Below, in pieces: positions 44,855 to 53,750 of a DNA stretch of 64,000 nt; position 1 is the first letter of the stretch; the number at the start of each line of letters is the position of its first letter. A program made the position numbers and the translations under genes. Source of the DNA: RGZA01 sp041917755. Lineage in GTDB: Bacteria > Pseudomonadota > Alphaproteobacteria > UBA9219 > RGZA01. Under the pieces are notes generated by a model. That model made no database searches, was not told the origin of the DNA, and saw only the letters and a program-made list of their open reading frames with translations. The DNA is taken from the NCBI GenBank assembly GCA_041917755.1, contig JAYRWY010000006.1:124001-188000 (forward strand), read 5' to 3'.

Positions 44855-45060
44855 TCATCTAACCTGCGTGCATCATCAATCAACATAATGGGGATGCCAT
44901 CGCGAATGGGAAAGGCCAGCTTGGCCGCATCGGATATCAGTTCCTGATTGGCGGCATCATACCGCAAAGATGATTTGGTGATGGGACATACCAATACTTC
45001 AAGCAAACGCGGATCAACACGGGTATGGGTATTGGGCAATTCGTCTTTTGGCTGGCTCAT
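44851..45060 (-). CDS. Trm112 family (UPF0434) protein
   Basis: This 69-residue protein has the core VDPRLLEVLVCPITKSSLRYDAANQELISDAAKLAFPIRDGIPIML, which is the Trm112/YcaR pattern. Trm112-like proteins act as small activators of methyltransferases. The first CPxC position is partly lost: only one Cys is seen (VCPITKS), so zinc binding is doubtful. It is 7 bp from the Lon-N gene. Confidence 0.88.
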   Translation of the reverse strand: MSQPKDELPNTHTRVDPRLLEVLVCPITKSSLRYDAANQELISDAAKLAFPIRDGIPIMLIDDARRLDE

Positions 45061-45067
45061 CTAACCC

Positions 45068-45790
45068 TCAATGCTTAATCGTATCACAATCATCATTCTC
45101 TTCGCCCAATAATGCCATGTCCATCAGCGTAGTGAGCAATCGGCAACGTTCTTCAATCGTTTTTGCCTCCAGCAATGCCTGCTTTTCCGATGGCTGGAAC
45201 GGGCAAATCATCGCCAGCGATGTAATCAATTTATTGTCATTGGTTTTTTCAATCAAATCCCAATCACCCGCTACACCCTGCAATTTGAAATAGCATTTCA
45301 TATGCTGCATCAATTTATCGCGGTCTACACATGCCGGCTTACAGGTTTCGGTCAAATCACCCAGATAATCATCCCATTCGGCCTTCACACTGCGAAAGCC
45401 ATTGCGGATTTCTGTTTCCTCGCGAATGCGGAAACGGCACACGCCCACCAGACTAATCAACAAGCGACCATCATCCGTTTCATTGAACGAATGGATACGA
45501 CCGGCACATCCAACTTTAAAAATTTGCGTGCTGCCATCGGCGTTGGTTACCCCTGTTGGCTGCACCATGCCGAATAAGCGCTTATGAGCCAACGCTTCCT
45601 CAACCATCGCTAGATAGCGCGGCTCGAAGATGTTCAATGGCAAACGCCCACCAGGCAACAACAACACGCCCGCCAATGGAAAAATCGGCAAAATTTCCGG
45701 CAAGTCTTCGGGCCGCGTAATAAACGGCGTGCCCGCTACCTTGGGTCCTAGATTTTTCAATTTGGTTGGATCAACTGACATCTTCAACAA
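45068..45790 (-). CDS. LON peptidase substrate-binding (Lon-N) domain protein
   Basis: This 240-residue protein has the ATP-dependent Lon N-domain only: LPIFPLAGVLLLPGGRLPLNIFEPRYLAMVEEAL near residues 34-67 and GCAGRIHSF, DGRLLISLVGVCRFRI further on. It lacks the ATPase and protease parts. Free Lon-N proteins are common in alphaproteobacteria; their role is unknown. It may start at the fourth residue (MSVD). It follows the thioredoxin gene by 3 bp. Confidence 0.9.
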   Translation of the reverse strand: MLKMSVDPTKLKNLGPKVAGTPFITRPEDLPEILPIFPLAGVLLLPGGRLPLNIFEPRYLAMVEEALAHKRLFGMVQPTGVTNADGSTQIFKVGCAGRIHSFNETDDGRLLISLVGVCRFRIREETEIRNGFRSVKAEWDDYLGDLTETCKPACVDRDKLMQHMKCYFKLQGVAGDWDLIEKTNDNKLITSLAMICPFQPSEKQALLEAKTIEERCRLLTTLMDMALLGEENDDCDTIKH

Positions 45791-45793
45791 CCA

Positions 45794-46729
45794 TCATGCA
45801 AAGAGTATGGATGATAATCGCTTACGCGCCGCAATCGTCAATGGGTCCATAGGTCCCAGCGCTTCGAATATCGTCACCAATTCCTTGCGTGCAGCTTCGT
45901 CATTCCATTTGCGGTCACGGCGGATGATTTCCAACAACTCATCCATGCCTGCTTCACGGTTGCCTTCGGCATATAATGCCAGCGCATAATCATACCGCGC
46001 TTGATGGTTGGCTGGCTCTGCATCTACCTTGGCTTTTAATGCCTGGGTGGCATCCGCGCCCAACGCAGACTTTGCCATTTTTTCCTGCAATTCAAATGCA
46101 GTTTGCACAGCCGCCCAATGCTTATCCTGTTTTATCGCATCAGGTGCTTGTTCATAAAGATATTGGGCTTCTTCCTTATTATCACTGGCCAGAAATGCCT
46201 TAATCAAACCGGTATAGGCGGCAGCGTTCTCGGCCTCGATTTCCAATACCGCGCTATATAATGCCTGCGCATGGTCCAGCTTGCCTTCGGCCACAAATCC
46301 TTCCGCTTGCTTCAGCATGGAGGCGATATTTGCTCCTTCAGGATTATTCGGGCTGACATTAGCCAAGTTCTCAACCAGCTTTTTAATTTGGCTGTCGGGC
46401 AATGCGCCCACAAATCCATCAATGGGTTGGCCTTGATAAAACACAAACACAGCCGGAATGGATTGCACCCGCAAGCCCGCCGCCAATTGTTTATTCTCAT
46501 CCACATTCACCTTCACCAGATGAACCTTGCCCTGCTGTGCCGTCACCGCTTTTTCCAGCGCAGGCACTAATTGTTTGCATGGGCCACACCATGGCGCCCA
46601 AAAGTCGACAATCACTGGGCGCTGCTGCGAGGCCTCAATGACGTCCACCATAAAGGATTCGGTTGTGCCGTCCTTGATTATGGCGGCATCCGGGCTGGGC
46701 GCGACAGGTTGCGCGGAAGATTGCATCAT
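45794..46729 (-). CDS. Thioredoxin-domain co-chaperone YbbN/CnoX-like
   Basis: The product (311 residues) has a thioredoxin fold with the WAPWCGPCKQ active site near residue 47 and a C-terminal helical TPR-like domain, the YbbN (CnoX) architecture. Such proteins hold oxidised clients and pass them to DnaK or GroEL. The CGPC cysteines are intact, unlike E. coli CnoX. The ATG at 46729 follows GAGAAG; the longer frame to 46846 crosses the promoter region. A small CCCCAT-AAG-ATGGGG hairpin lies upstream at 46767-46781. Confidence 0.92.
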   Translation of the reverse strand: MMQSSAQPVAPSPDAAIIKDGTTESFMVDVIEASQQRPVIVDFWAPWCGPCKQLVPALEKAVTAQQGKVHLVKVNVDENKQLAAGLRVQSIPAVFVFYQGQPIDGFVGALPDSQIKKLVENLANVSPNNPEGANIASMLKQAEGFVAEGKLDHAQALYSAVLEIEAENAAAYTGLIKAFLASDNKEEAQYLYEQAPDAIKQDKHWAAVQTAFELQEKMAKSALGADATQALKAKVDAEPANHQARYDYALALYAEGNREAGMDELLEIIRRDRKWNDEAARKELVTIFEALGPMDPLTIAARKRLSSILFA

Positions 46730-46828
46730 ACTTCTCACTATTAACGGTTTTAGATATTGGAATTTCCCCCATAAGATGGGGCAGATATGGCCAAACGGCA
46801 AGTGTTTTAGGGGATTTATTAAAGACAC

Positions 46829-46856
46829 TTGCAAAGTACAAGACATTGCGTATTAT
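46829..46856 (+). promoter_or_regulatory. Promoter of the tRNA-Gly gene
   Basis: TTGCAA (46829-46834) and TATTAT (46851-46856) are 16 bases apart, placing the start about 7 bases downstream, 12 bases before the mature 5' end. The -10 matches five of six. Confidence 0.55.
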
Positions 46857-46874
46857 CGCGCCACTCAACAGGAA

Positions 46875-46949
46875 GCGGGCGTAGCTCAGGGGTAGAGCAT
46901 AACCTTGCCAAGGTTAGGGTCGAGGGTTCGAATCCCTTCGCCCGCTCCA
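46875..46949 (+). tRNA. tRNA-Gly (anticodon GCC)
   Basis: A full cloverleaf: acceptor stem GCGGGCG/CGCCCGC, D arm GCTCAGGGGTAGAGC, anticodon arm with GCC, and T arm with GGTTCGAATCC. CCA is encoded at 46947-46949. The anticodon reads GGC and GGT glycine codons. Confidence 0.97.
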
Positions 46950-46982
46950 GTTTGAGAAGCAAATCCCCCTACAATATGAAAG

Positions 46983-48641
46983 TTACATCGCTGCGGCCAT
47001 TGCTTCGCGCGGTTTTGCTGCGACATGGTTACGCACGCGCAGTGTCGGCTTCAAATCAATCAGCGGAATAGCATTGCTCAGATCCGGCACAGGGGTGCGA
47101 AGCAACCCATCCACATCCAGATTATGAATAATATCGCCTTCCAAGAAGTGATGATTGCTAAATCGCAATCTATGGATTGGCGTTGCACTGGTAATGCGCC
47201 ACTTCCCTTCCATATTTTCACCTGTCCATGCGTGACTGGTGCTTAATCCGTAATAGGCTTTCTCTTCGGTCAATGCCTGGATATTCAAGATAGGCAACAT
47301 GCTGGTGACCATCGGAAATTTGGTACCTGACGGGCTGGTGATGGTCACCTGGCCGTGCATGCCGACATATTCAACTTCTACCGTGGTCTTGAGCGCATAG
47401 CCGCGCGGAAGCTCGATGTCGTAGCAATAATTACCTTTTGCATCTTTTTGATGCGCACCAGCTTCAACCACCAACTCAACGCGTTCTTCCGTTGGCACTG
47501 TAATCAAATCAGGGGCATGCTGGCTCATAGCCACCATATGCGCCAGCAAATGATCGGCTTTGTGCGGATTGATTAACCCAAATCCACCTGCACCAGCGTT
47601 ATAAGTAAGCCCTGCGGCATTGGGCTTATAATCTATGGTATAGGCTTGTGGCGTATGCTTGGAGAACGCCGCAACTTTGGTGACCTTCTCGCAAGTTGCA
47701 ATCAAGGCATACAATATTTGCTCACGTGTCAAATACGGCCCATAACGCCCATTTAGTGCGGCGAGCACACCGCCCACATAAGGGCATGCCGCGGATGTAC
47801 CGATAATATCTTCCGGCTCTTTGGATGGCTTCCAGATAATTTTGGCATTATTTGCAACCGGCGCAAGAAATGTCGGCGAACTAATCGAACTATATCCGGC
47901 AATCACCATACCATCTTTGGTGTACTCCACCGCACCCACACTAACCGTCAGTGGCGGCGCATGGCTAGACGCACGATGCTTTTGCGTGGGAAAGGCCAAG
48001 GTGCCATCAGGGCCATAGCGTCCATTGTTGCCCGCTGAATCAACCACAAATCCGGTTACTTTCCAAAAATGGTCAAACTGCCCCTGCGCCACATGATCAA
48101 ACGTCAGGCATGCATCGTCCCAGCCTACACATGAAAAAACCACCGGCACGCCTTGATTTTCCAGCAGCCATTCCAGCGGTCTTTTGATGTGCTTGGCATA
48201 TTCTTCGCGGTAAGCAGGATTAGGGTCAGTTTTGATATAAATAACATCCACGCCGGGCTGTAATTGCTGGCCAACAAATCCAGAAATGGTTGAAATAACC
48301 TCGCCATGGTAATTGGGGGCATCATTCAGATTTTTTGATTCCAACGCGATGATGGTTGACACCCCCTTATGTTGCAACGTGGTGGGCGGCAGGTATTGCA
48401 ATGCGTAATTTTTTGCAAAAACTTCCTGCAAGGTTTGCGTTGGCAAAACGTCTTTTTTAAAATCTAAAGCATAGGGGATGTTATGTTCGGTGCAGAAATC
48501 AACAATATGCTGAACCGTTGTGAATTGTGCGCGATTGCTTCGCTCAAGGCGACTTGTCTTAACCGCACTTTCGGCTAATGAAAAAATAAGTACATTGTCA
48601 GCAGCTTCGTCCAAGTGTCTTTCCAATTGTCCATGAGCCAA
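46983..48641 (-). CDS. Subtilase-like S8 peptidase domain protein with P domain
   Basis: This 552-residue protein shows S8 core motifs: the His site YHGEVIST (H112), the oxyanion SAGNNG (N205) and the Ser site GTSAACPYVGG (S283). The catalytic Asp position, usually VIDTG, reads ALESK with E101. A C-terminal P/homo-B-like domain follows (about 430-510, ITSPSGTKFPM and WTGENMEGKWRI). I see no signal peptide, so it may be cytoplasmic or use another export route. The Asp-to-Glu swap may lower or alter activity. Its stop lies 33 bp from the tRNA-Gly. Confidence 0.8.
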   Translation of the reverse strand: MAHGQLERHLDEAADNVLIFSLAESAVKTSRLERSNRAQFTTVQHIVDFCTEHNIPYALDFKKDVLPTQTLQEVFAKNYALQYLPPTTLQHKGVSTIIALESKNLNDAPNYHGEVISTISGFVGQQLQPGVDVIYIKTDPNPAYREEYAKHIKRPLEWLLENQGVPVVFSCVGWDDACLTFDHVAQGQFDHFWKVTGFVVDSAGNNGRYGPDGTLAFPTQKHRASSHAPPLTVSVGAVEYTKDGMVIAGYSSISSPTFLAPVANNAKIIWKPSKEPEDIIGTSAACPYVGGVLAALNGRYGPYLTREQILYALIATCEKVTKVAAFSKHTPQAYTIDYKPNAAGLTYNAGAGGFGLINPHKADHLLAHMVAMSQHAPDLITVPTEERVELVVEAGAHQKDAKGNYCYDIELPRGYALKTTVEVEYVGMHGQVTITSPSGTKFPMVTSMLPILNIQALTEEKAYYGLSTSHAWTGENMEGKWRITSATPIHRLRFSNHHFLEGDIIHNLDVDGLLRTPVPDLSNAIPLIDLKPTLRVRNHVAAKPREAMAAAM

Positions 48642-48763
48642 AAACGAACTTTAAGCGTATAATCAAACCGCTCGTTTTGTTGAGTATTTTTTTTGAAAAT
48701 GGCCCAGAAAATTGTGAATAAACAATTTGATATTACGCGCCATCTGGCGCACACTATGCGCGT

Positions 48764-49846
48764 TTACTGCTGTGATGATTCAGGCATCACAGGTGCCGCT
48801 TGGGGCGCTGCTTGCGGCGATTGATATTCAATCATCTGTTTGCGAACCAATTCCTTTAATGTCTCGATACCCTTGGCGCGCACAGCGGCATTCGCCTTCA
48901 TCACAGCGCCATAGGTTCTGCAGCTCTTGAGCGCTTTCAGATACAACTCATCGGTAAAATCGATAATCCCGCTTATCCCCGATGTGATTTCATTCCACGA
49001 TCCATCCGCCTGTTCTTGAAAGCGGCAATTCATGTGAATTTCCGCATTGGGATAATTCCAGTCTTCATTGGTATCCCATGCATGGGTGGCATCTGGATAA
49101 ATAATGCTGGTTACATTTCCCCCGGCAGCCTTCAACTCATTTTCCAGCTCTATGCACTGGGTAATACCGGTGTAATCGTCTTTTTCACCGAGAAAAAAAG
49201 TAATCGGCATCCCGGTTGTTTTATTATTGAAATAATGAATATGGCATGACGGATAGAACGGATAATGCGCTTTGAATGAATAATAGCGGCCAATGTGGTG
49301 GTCATTGCGTTTTTCAAGCAATGCCGTTTGCATGGCAATCATCCCGCCCCTAGAAAATCCCATAATTCCTGAACGATTGGTATCCAACCGCGGATCCTTG
49401 GTCAGTTGCAACAACGCCGCAAAGGCATCATGCACAAAATCCTTATTGCTGATTAACCGCTGGTTTTCGATGGTTTCGATAATGCCGCGCGGGGTATATG
49501 TATCCAGTAAAAATGCGGCAACACCAATGCTGTTCAATTCGCGGGCATAGGCCACCTCGCGCTCTTCCAAAATCCCCCCACTGCCGTGCAAAATGAACAT
49601 CACGGGCACAGGTGGCTGGCCCTCGACGTAATCGGGCGGCATCAACAGATACCCGCCACCTTCAATGGTTTTTCTTCGCTGGGTCGTTGGAAATTTAATA
49701 TAGGTGCTACCGGGAATGCTGCCTTGTACTTCATGAATGGCGGCGGCAATCAAATGACTCCACTGATCCTTGGCCATAGCAGACGCCGTGCCCAACCATG
49801 TGACTATAACGGCAATGACAGGAATGAGGATATGGCGCAAATTCAA
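48764..49846 (-). CDS. Secreted alpha/beta hydrolase (dienelactone hydrolase-like)
   Basis: This 360-residue protein has a signal peptide (MNLRHILIPVIAVIVTWLGTASA), an HGSGG oxyanion stretch, the nucleophile elbow GFSRGG near residue 165, EKDDYT with a possible catalytic Asp, and DATHAWD with the catalytic His. It looks like a dienelactone-hydrolase/dipeptidyl-peptidase type esterase acting in the periplasm; the substrate is unknown. A GCGCC/GGCGC hairpin at 48737-48750 lies beyond its end but has no strong T-run. Confidence 0.8.
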   Translation of the reverse strand: MNLRHILIPVIAVIVTWLGTASAMAKDQWSHLIAAAIHEVQGSIPGSTYIKFPTTQRRKTIEGGGYLLMPPDYVEGQPPVPVMFILHGSGGILEEREVAYARELNSIGVAAFLLDTYTPRGIIETIENQRLISNKDFVHDAFAALLQLTKDPRLDTNRSGIMGFSRGGMIAMQTALLEKRNDHHIGRYYSFKAHYPFYPSCHIHYFNNKTTGMPITFFLGEKDDYTGITQCIELENELKAAGGNVTSIIYPDATHAWDTNEDWNYPNAEIHMNCRFQEQADGSWNEITSGISGIIDFTDELYLKALKSCRTYGAVMKANAAVRAKGIETLKELVRKQMIEYQSPQAAPQAAPVMPESSQQ

Positions 49847-49907
49847 TAGAATGATGTCCTTGGCTGCTGCGGGAGCGTTATTCTAAACAAAGTTTGGCCA
49901 AAGAAAA

Positions 49908-49984
49908 TGGTGCACCCGAGAGAATTCGAATCTCTAACCTTCTGATCCGTAGTCAGATGCTCTATCCAGTTGAGCTACGGGTGC
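49908..49984 (-). tRNA. tRNA-Arg (anticodon ACG)
   Basis: Read on the minus strand: acceptor GCACCCG/CGGGTGC, D arm GCTCAACTGGATAGAGC, anticodon loop CTACGGA giving ACG (A34 becomes inosine), T arm with GATTCGAATTC, and encoded CCA. It reads CGT, CGC and CGA arginine codons. The 3' end is at 49908. Confidence 0.96.
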
Positions 49985-50014
49985 GCTTTGTCCTTGAAGG
50001 ACTAAAGAGGCCGC

Positions 50015-50043
50015 AACCTAATCAAAAAAACCGCCCTTTGCAA
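50015..50043 (-). promoter_or_regulatory. Possible promoter of the tRNA-Arg gene
   Basis: On the minus strand TTGCAA (50038-50043) and TAGGTT (50015-50020) are 17 bases apart, pointing to the tRNA. A perfect 13-base palindrome, GTCCTTGAAGGAC (49990-50002), lies between promoter and tRNA; it may be a processing or pausing hairpin. Confidence 0.35.
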
Positions 50044-50122
50044 TAAATATCTTGGTTTAATTTCCCCTTATATTCCACGAAAACAATGGCATTTCGATGG
50101 TGTCCTACCTATATATACGCGC

Positions 50123-50995
50123 ATGACGACCAAAAATGCGCCTTTCCAAACCATGACCCAGCAGCTGAGCCGCCCGGGCTTCCCGCTGGCTGCCCTAGAC
50201 CGCAAGGTATCGGTGGTGATGTCGGTTGCCGATGAAGCGGGAAATATTCTTCCCTTATGTCAGGAATTAGTCGGCGTGCTCGATGCCCTGCCCGCCACCA
50301 AGGACAATTACGAAATTATCATTGTCGATGATTACAGCGTCGATAATACCCGCGCGGAAATTCAGGAAGCGATGAACCGTTATCCCCGTGTGCGTCTCAT
50401 TTGCCATCAAGGCCGATATGGAAAAAGCCAAGGTGTGTGGACGGGGCTGCGTCATGCGCGCGGCGAATGGATTATTACAATGGATGGCGATGGGCAAAAC
50501 GACCCGGCCGATATTCCGCGCTTGCTTGGCATTGCTCTGGAAGATGGCGGCCAAAAAAGCGTATTGGTCAGCGGTGTGCGCGTCAATCGCGCCACCACCA
50601 AAGGCAAACGCCTCGCCAGCCGTTTTGCAAACTGGCTTCGCCGCACGTTGCTCAAAGATAACTGCCCTGATACTGGCTGCGCCTTAAAGGTCTTCCGCCG
50701 CGATGCGTATTTGGCACTCCCCTATTTTGATAACATCCACCGTTATGAACCCACGCTGTTCAAACTTTATAATCACGAAGTGATTTTCATTCCGGTGAAT
50801 GACCGCCAACGGGTTTTCGGTGTATCAAAATATACCAACTTTAAACGCGCCATGGATGGCCTTTTGGACTTGGTTGGCGTGATGTGGCTGCAACGCCGCC
50901 TGAAAGCCCGCAAAGAACAAAGCGTTGAAATCACGCGCATCACCGAACCATCAGTGAGCGAAGCTGCCCCGCGCCGCGAACAGGCAAACGGCTAA
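50123..50995 (+). CDS. Glycosyltransferase family 2 (DPM1/ArnC-like)
   Basis: This 290-residue GT-A enzyme has VVMSVADEAGNILPL at the start, EIIIVDDYSVDNT (acidic motif) and WIITMDGDGQNDPADIP (DxD type). The FGVSKYTNFKRAMDGLLDL end is typical of polyprenyl-phosphate mannosyl/glucosyltransferases, although no C-terminal membrane helices are present. It probably makes a polyprenyl-phosphate sugar at the inner membrane. Donor sugar unknown. The start is not well supported by a ribosome site. Confidence 0.88.
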   Translation: MTTKNAPFQTMTQQLSRPGFPLAALDRKVSVVMSVADEAGNILPLCQELVGVLDALPATKDNYEIIIVDDYSVDNTRAEIQEAMNRYPRVRLICHQGRYGKSQGVWTGLRHARGEWIITMDGDGQNDPADIPRLLGIALEDGGQKSVLVSGVRVNRATTKGKRLASRFANWLRRTLLKDNCPDTGCALKVFRRDAYLALPYFDNIHRYEPTLFKLYNHEVIFIPVNDRQRVFGVSKYTNFKRAMDGLLDLVGVMWLQRRLKARKEQSVEITRITEPSVSEAAPRREQANG

Positions 50996-51101
50996 TCAAC
51001 CGGCGACTAGAATCTAATCTGCGACGCGGTTTTTATTGTTTTCGGCTGCAGGGCTGGCGTGTACCCTTATCTTCCCGATGTAATATCCCGCGGATACGTG
51101 A

Positions 51102-52934
51102 ATGACTAACTTCTTGCAAAGTGCGATAGCGCTTCATCAAGCCGGTATGATGGCCGAGGCTGAAAACGCCTATCGCCTTGTGCTGCGCGCAGAGCCAAAC
51201 AATGCAGACGCGCTGGGATTATTGGGCAGCGTATTATCCGAACGTAAATCGCATGATGAAGCCATCCTGACGATTGAACGCGCAATCGCTATCGACCCGC
51301 AAGCAGCACTCTTTTATTTCTATCTTGGCAATGCCTGTGAAAAAGCCGGACGCTTTGTCCAATCCGAAGCTGCATTTTTGCGCGCCACTGCCCTTGCCCC
51401 GCAATGGGCGGAAGCATTTTATAATCTTGGCAATGTGCAACGTGTTCTAAAAAAGACTGCAGAAGCCAAGGAAACCTATCTTAAAACACTTCAGCTCAAT
51501 CCGAACCATATCCTGTGTCACAATAACCTGGCGCATGTGTACAGCACGCTGATGGATTATCCCAGCGCGCGCAAACAGCTCGAAACCGGCATGGCCATTG
51601 CGCCAGATAACACCCAGCTATTATTCACGCTGCATGACATTGCGCATGAACATAATGATTTTCTTGGCGCGTTTAATGCCGCCCATCAGGTCGCACGTGT
51701 GAAACTGGGCGCGCCCAAAGACACCGACATGATTGAATATCTCAAATCCATGCCGCAGATAAATACCAAGGATGAACAAATCCGCAATTGTCTGTTTGCT
51801 CTGGGCGCCAGTTATTTTCTGAATGTCGATCTGGAAAAAGCCAGCTATGTGCTGCGCCTGCTCTTCTCGCTCGAACCGGATTTAGCCGAAGTCCCGACCA
51901 TTCTTGGCTCGGTGGCCCTCTCCCGCAACAAACCGGATTTGGCTGATGCGTATTATTCGCAAGCCTTCATGCTCAATCCCGCCGAAACCTGTGCGCCATG
52001 GAACCGTTCGATGGATTTGTTGGTATCCGGCAATTTATCCGAAGGCTTCCGCCGCTATCGTTGGCGCTGGTCGGCAATGGAAAAATTCAAAGCCATGCGC
52101 CTGAAAGCCGATATGTGGGATGGCAGTGACCCCACAGGCAAAACCATTGTGGTGCAGGAAGAACAGGGCTTTGGTGATGCACTGCAAATGCTGCGCTTTG
52201 TGCCCATCTTGAAAGAGCGCGGCGCGAATGTCTGGGCTTATGTCCGGCCTGAACTCTATGCCATTCTCGAACATTGGGATGGCGCATCCAAAGTTGTAAA
52301 ATGGAAAGTGGAAGATAAAACCGTTCCACCCGAAGTTGACTATGCCTGCGGCCTGATGGATTTGCCCGGCAATCTCGGTATCGGCCTCGAAAATATTCCG
52401 CGTGATGTTCCCTACATCCCCAATCCCAAAAAGGGTCTGCCGCAATTCAAGCTAAACGGCCAAGGCATGAAGATTGGTCTGGTGTGGTCGGGTAATCCGC
52501 AACACAAACGTAACTTCGCGCGTTCATTTCCATTTCAAATGTGGAAGCCACTTTTTGAACTTACCGGCACGACCTTCTACAGCTTGCAATACAAACCCAA
52601 ACAAGAAGACGTGGATGCGATGCAAGCCTGCGGCGTGATTAATGTTGCGCCAAATATCAAGGATCTTGCTGATGCTGCCGCCACCATCGCCGAGCTGGAC
52701 TTATTACTAAGCGTTGATTCTGCCCCCGCCCATTTGGCTGGTGCACTGGGTGTTCCGGTATGGACCCTTTTGACCATCGACCCCGACTGGCGCTGGCTTT
52801 TGGGACGCGATGACAGCCCGTGGTACCCCTCCATGCGGCTATTCCGCCAACCAAAACAAGGCGATTGGGCGGGTGTAATGCTTAATGTTAAGGCCGCGCT
52901 GGGCGATTTTATTGCCAAAAACGGGGCAAAATAA
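51102..52934 (+). CDS. TPR protein with glycosyltransferase-like C-terminal domain
   Basis: This 610-residue protein has about seven TPR units over residues 1-320 (EAENAYRLVLRAEPNNADALGLLGS, PQWAEAFYNLGNVQR). The C-terminal GT9/GT41-like domain (GLVWSGNPQHKRNFARS, LLLSVDSAPAHLAGALGVPVWTL) fits TPR-glycosyltransferases of unknown target, related in layout to O-GlcNAc transferases. It is cytoplasmic with no signal peptide. Spacing to the GT2 gene is 106 bp. Confidence 0.85.
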   Translation: MTNFLQSAIALHQAGMMAEAENAYRLVLRAEPNNADALGLLGSVLSERKSHDEAILTIERAIAIDPQAALFYFYLGNACEKAGRFVQSEAAFLRATALAPQWAEAFYNLGNVQRVLKKTAEAKETYLKTLQLNPNHILCHNNLAHVYSTLMDYPSARKQLETGMAIAPDNTQLLFTLHDIAHEHNDFLGAFNAAHQVARVKLGAPKDTDMIEYLKSMPQINTKDEQIRNCLFALGASYFLNVDLEKASYVLRLLFSLEPDLAEVPTILGSVALSRNKPDLADAYYSQAFMLNPAETCAPWNRSMDLLVSGNLSEGFRRYRWRWSAMEKFKAMRLKADMWDGSDPTGKTIVVQEEQGFGDALQMLRFVPILKERGANVWAYVRPELYAILEHWDGASKVVKWKVEDKTVPPEVDYACGLMDLPGNLGIGLENIPRDVPYIPNPKKGLPQFKLNGQGMKIGLVWSGNPQHKRNFARSFPFQMWKPLFELTGTTFYSLQYKPKQEDVDAMQACGVINVAPNIKDLADAAATIAELDLLLSVDSAPAHLAGALGVPVWTLLTIDPDWRWLLGRDDSPWYPSMRLFRQPKQGDWAGVMLNVKAALGDFIAKNGAK

Positions 52935-52957
52935 GTTAACAAAAGCCCGCTATTTAT

Positions 52958-52987
52958 TTGACAAGCCCCCACCCAATCCACTACAAA
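52958..52987 (+). promoter_or_regulatory. Promoter of rplU
   Basis: TTGACA (52958-52963) and TACAAA (52982-52987) are 18 bases apart, 81 bp before the rplU ATG. The -35 is perfect. The leader between it and rplU contains a hairpin followed by T residues. Confidence 0.6.
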
Positions 52988-52997
52988 ACAGCCCGAA

Positions 52998-53050
52998 CAG
53001 CTTTAAACGCCTTGGCAAGCCTTGGACGTAAAGCTGGTTTTTTTATTTTT
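52998..53050 (+). terminator. Terminator-like hairpin in the rplU leader
   Basis: CAGCTTTA (52998-53005) pairs exactly with TAAAGCTG (53029-53036) and is followed by TTTTTTTATTTTT. The loop holds a CCTTGG repeat. It lies downstream of the rplU promoter, so it can act as an attenuator; it could also just end the TPR gene's transcript. Confidence 0.55.
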
Positions 53051-53067
53051 GGAATTAGGAATTCGAC

Positions 53068-53382
53068 ATGTTCGCGATTATTCAAACAGGCGGCAAGCAA
53101 TACAAAGTGGCACAAGACGATGTGCTGCGCGTTGAAAAGCTCGACGTTGAAGCCGGCAAGACCATCGAACTCAAGGAAGTTCTTCTGGTTGCTGATGCTT
53201 CCAAAACCACCGCTGGTAACCCAACGGTAAAAGGCGCAACCGTAAGCGCCGAAGTTGTGCGCCATGAAAAAGGTGACAAGGTCATCGTTTTCAAGAAGAA
53301 GCGCCGTCAAAATTATCGCCGTAAGAATGGCCACCGTCAGAACCTCACCGTTCTGCGCATCACTGGCATCAAAAGCGCATAA
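53068..53382 (+). CDS. rplU: 50S ribosomal protein L21
   Basis: This 104-residue protein has the L21 core: MFAIIQTGGKQYKVAQDDVLRVEKL at the start, then KKRRQNYRRKNGHRQNLTVLRITGI at the end. It binds 23S rRNA. AGGA precedes the ATG. Pair with rpmA, 33 bp downstream. Confidence 0.98.
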   Translation: MFAIIQTGGKQYKVAQDDVLRVEKLDVEAGKTIELKEVLLVADASKTTAGNPTVKGATVSAEVVRHEKGDKVIVFKKKRRQNYRRKNGHRQNLTVLRITGIKSA

Positions 53383-53415
53383 TCAGATTTTATAAAATTC
53401 AAGGAGACCTAAGTC

Positions 53416-53670
53416 ATGGCACATAAAAAAGCAGGCGGTAGTTCACGTAACGGTCGCGATTCAGCAGGACGCCGTCTTGGCGTAAAGCGTTTTGGTAGCG
53501 AACTCGCACGCGCAGGTAACATCATCTTGCGCCAACGCGGTACCGATGTTCACCCAGCTGACAATGTTGGCATTGGCAAAGACCACACCATCTTCGCATT
53601 GATTGATGGCCGTGTAGAATTCCACACCGGTAAGGGTGGCAAGAAATATGTAAGCGTACGCGCTGCTTAA
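53416..53670 (+). CDS. rpmA: 50S ribosomal protein L27
   Basis: This 84-residue protein begins MAHKKAGGSSRNGRDSAGRR, the conserved N-terminus that reaches the peptidyl-transferase centre, and has LRQRGTDVHPADNVGIGKDHT. GGAGACC precedes the ATG. Confidence 0.98.
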   Translation: MAHKKAGGSSRNGRDSAGRRLGVKRFGSELARAGNIILRQRGTDVHPADNVGIGKDHTIFALIDGRVEFHTGKGGKKYVSVRAA

Positions 53671-53702
53671 TAAGCCGCACGTTTAGCGTAACGTTTGTGA
53701 CG

Positions 53703-53738
53703 ATACCCCCGCTCTAACAGTCGGGGGTATTGTTTTTT
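53703..53738 (+). terminator. Rho-independent terminator after rpmA
   Basis: ATACCCCCG (53703-53711) pairs perfectly with CGGGGGTAT (53722-53730), 10-base loop, followed by TGTTTTTT. It would end rplU-rpmA transcripts, perhaps partly, before obgE. Confidence 0.8.
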
Positions 53739-53750
53739 AAAGGCTATCAA

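Noticed and set aside
48737..48750. Terminator after the secreted hydrolase gene
   Set aside because: The GCGCC/GGCGC stem has only a 5-bp core and no T-run on either strand close by.
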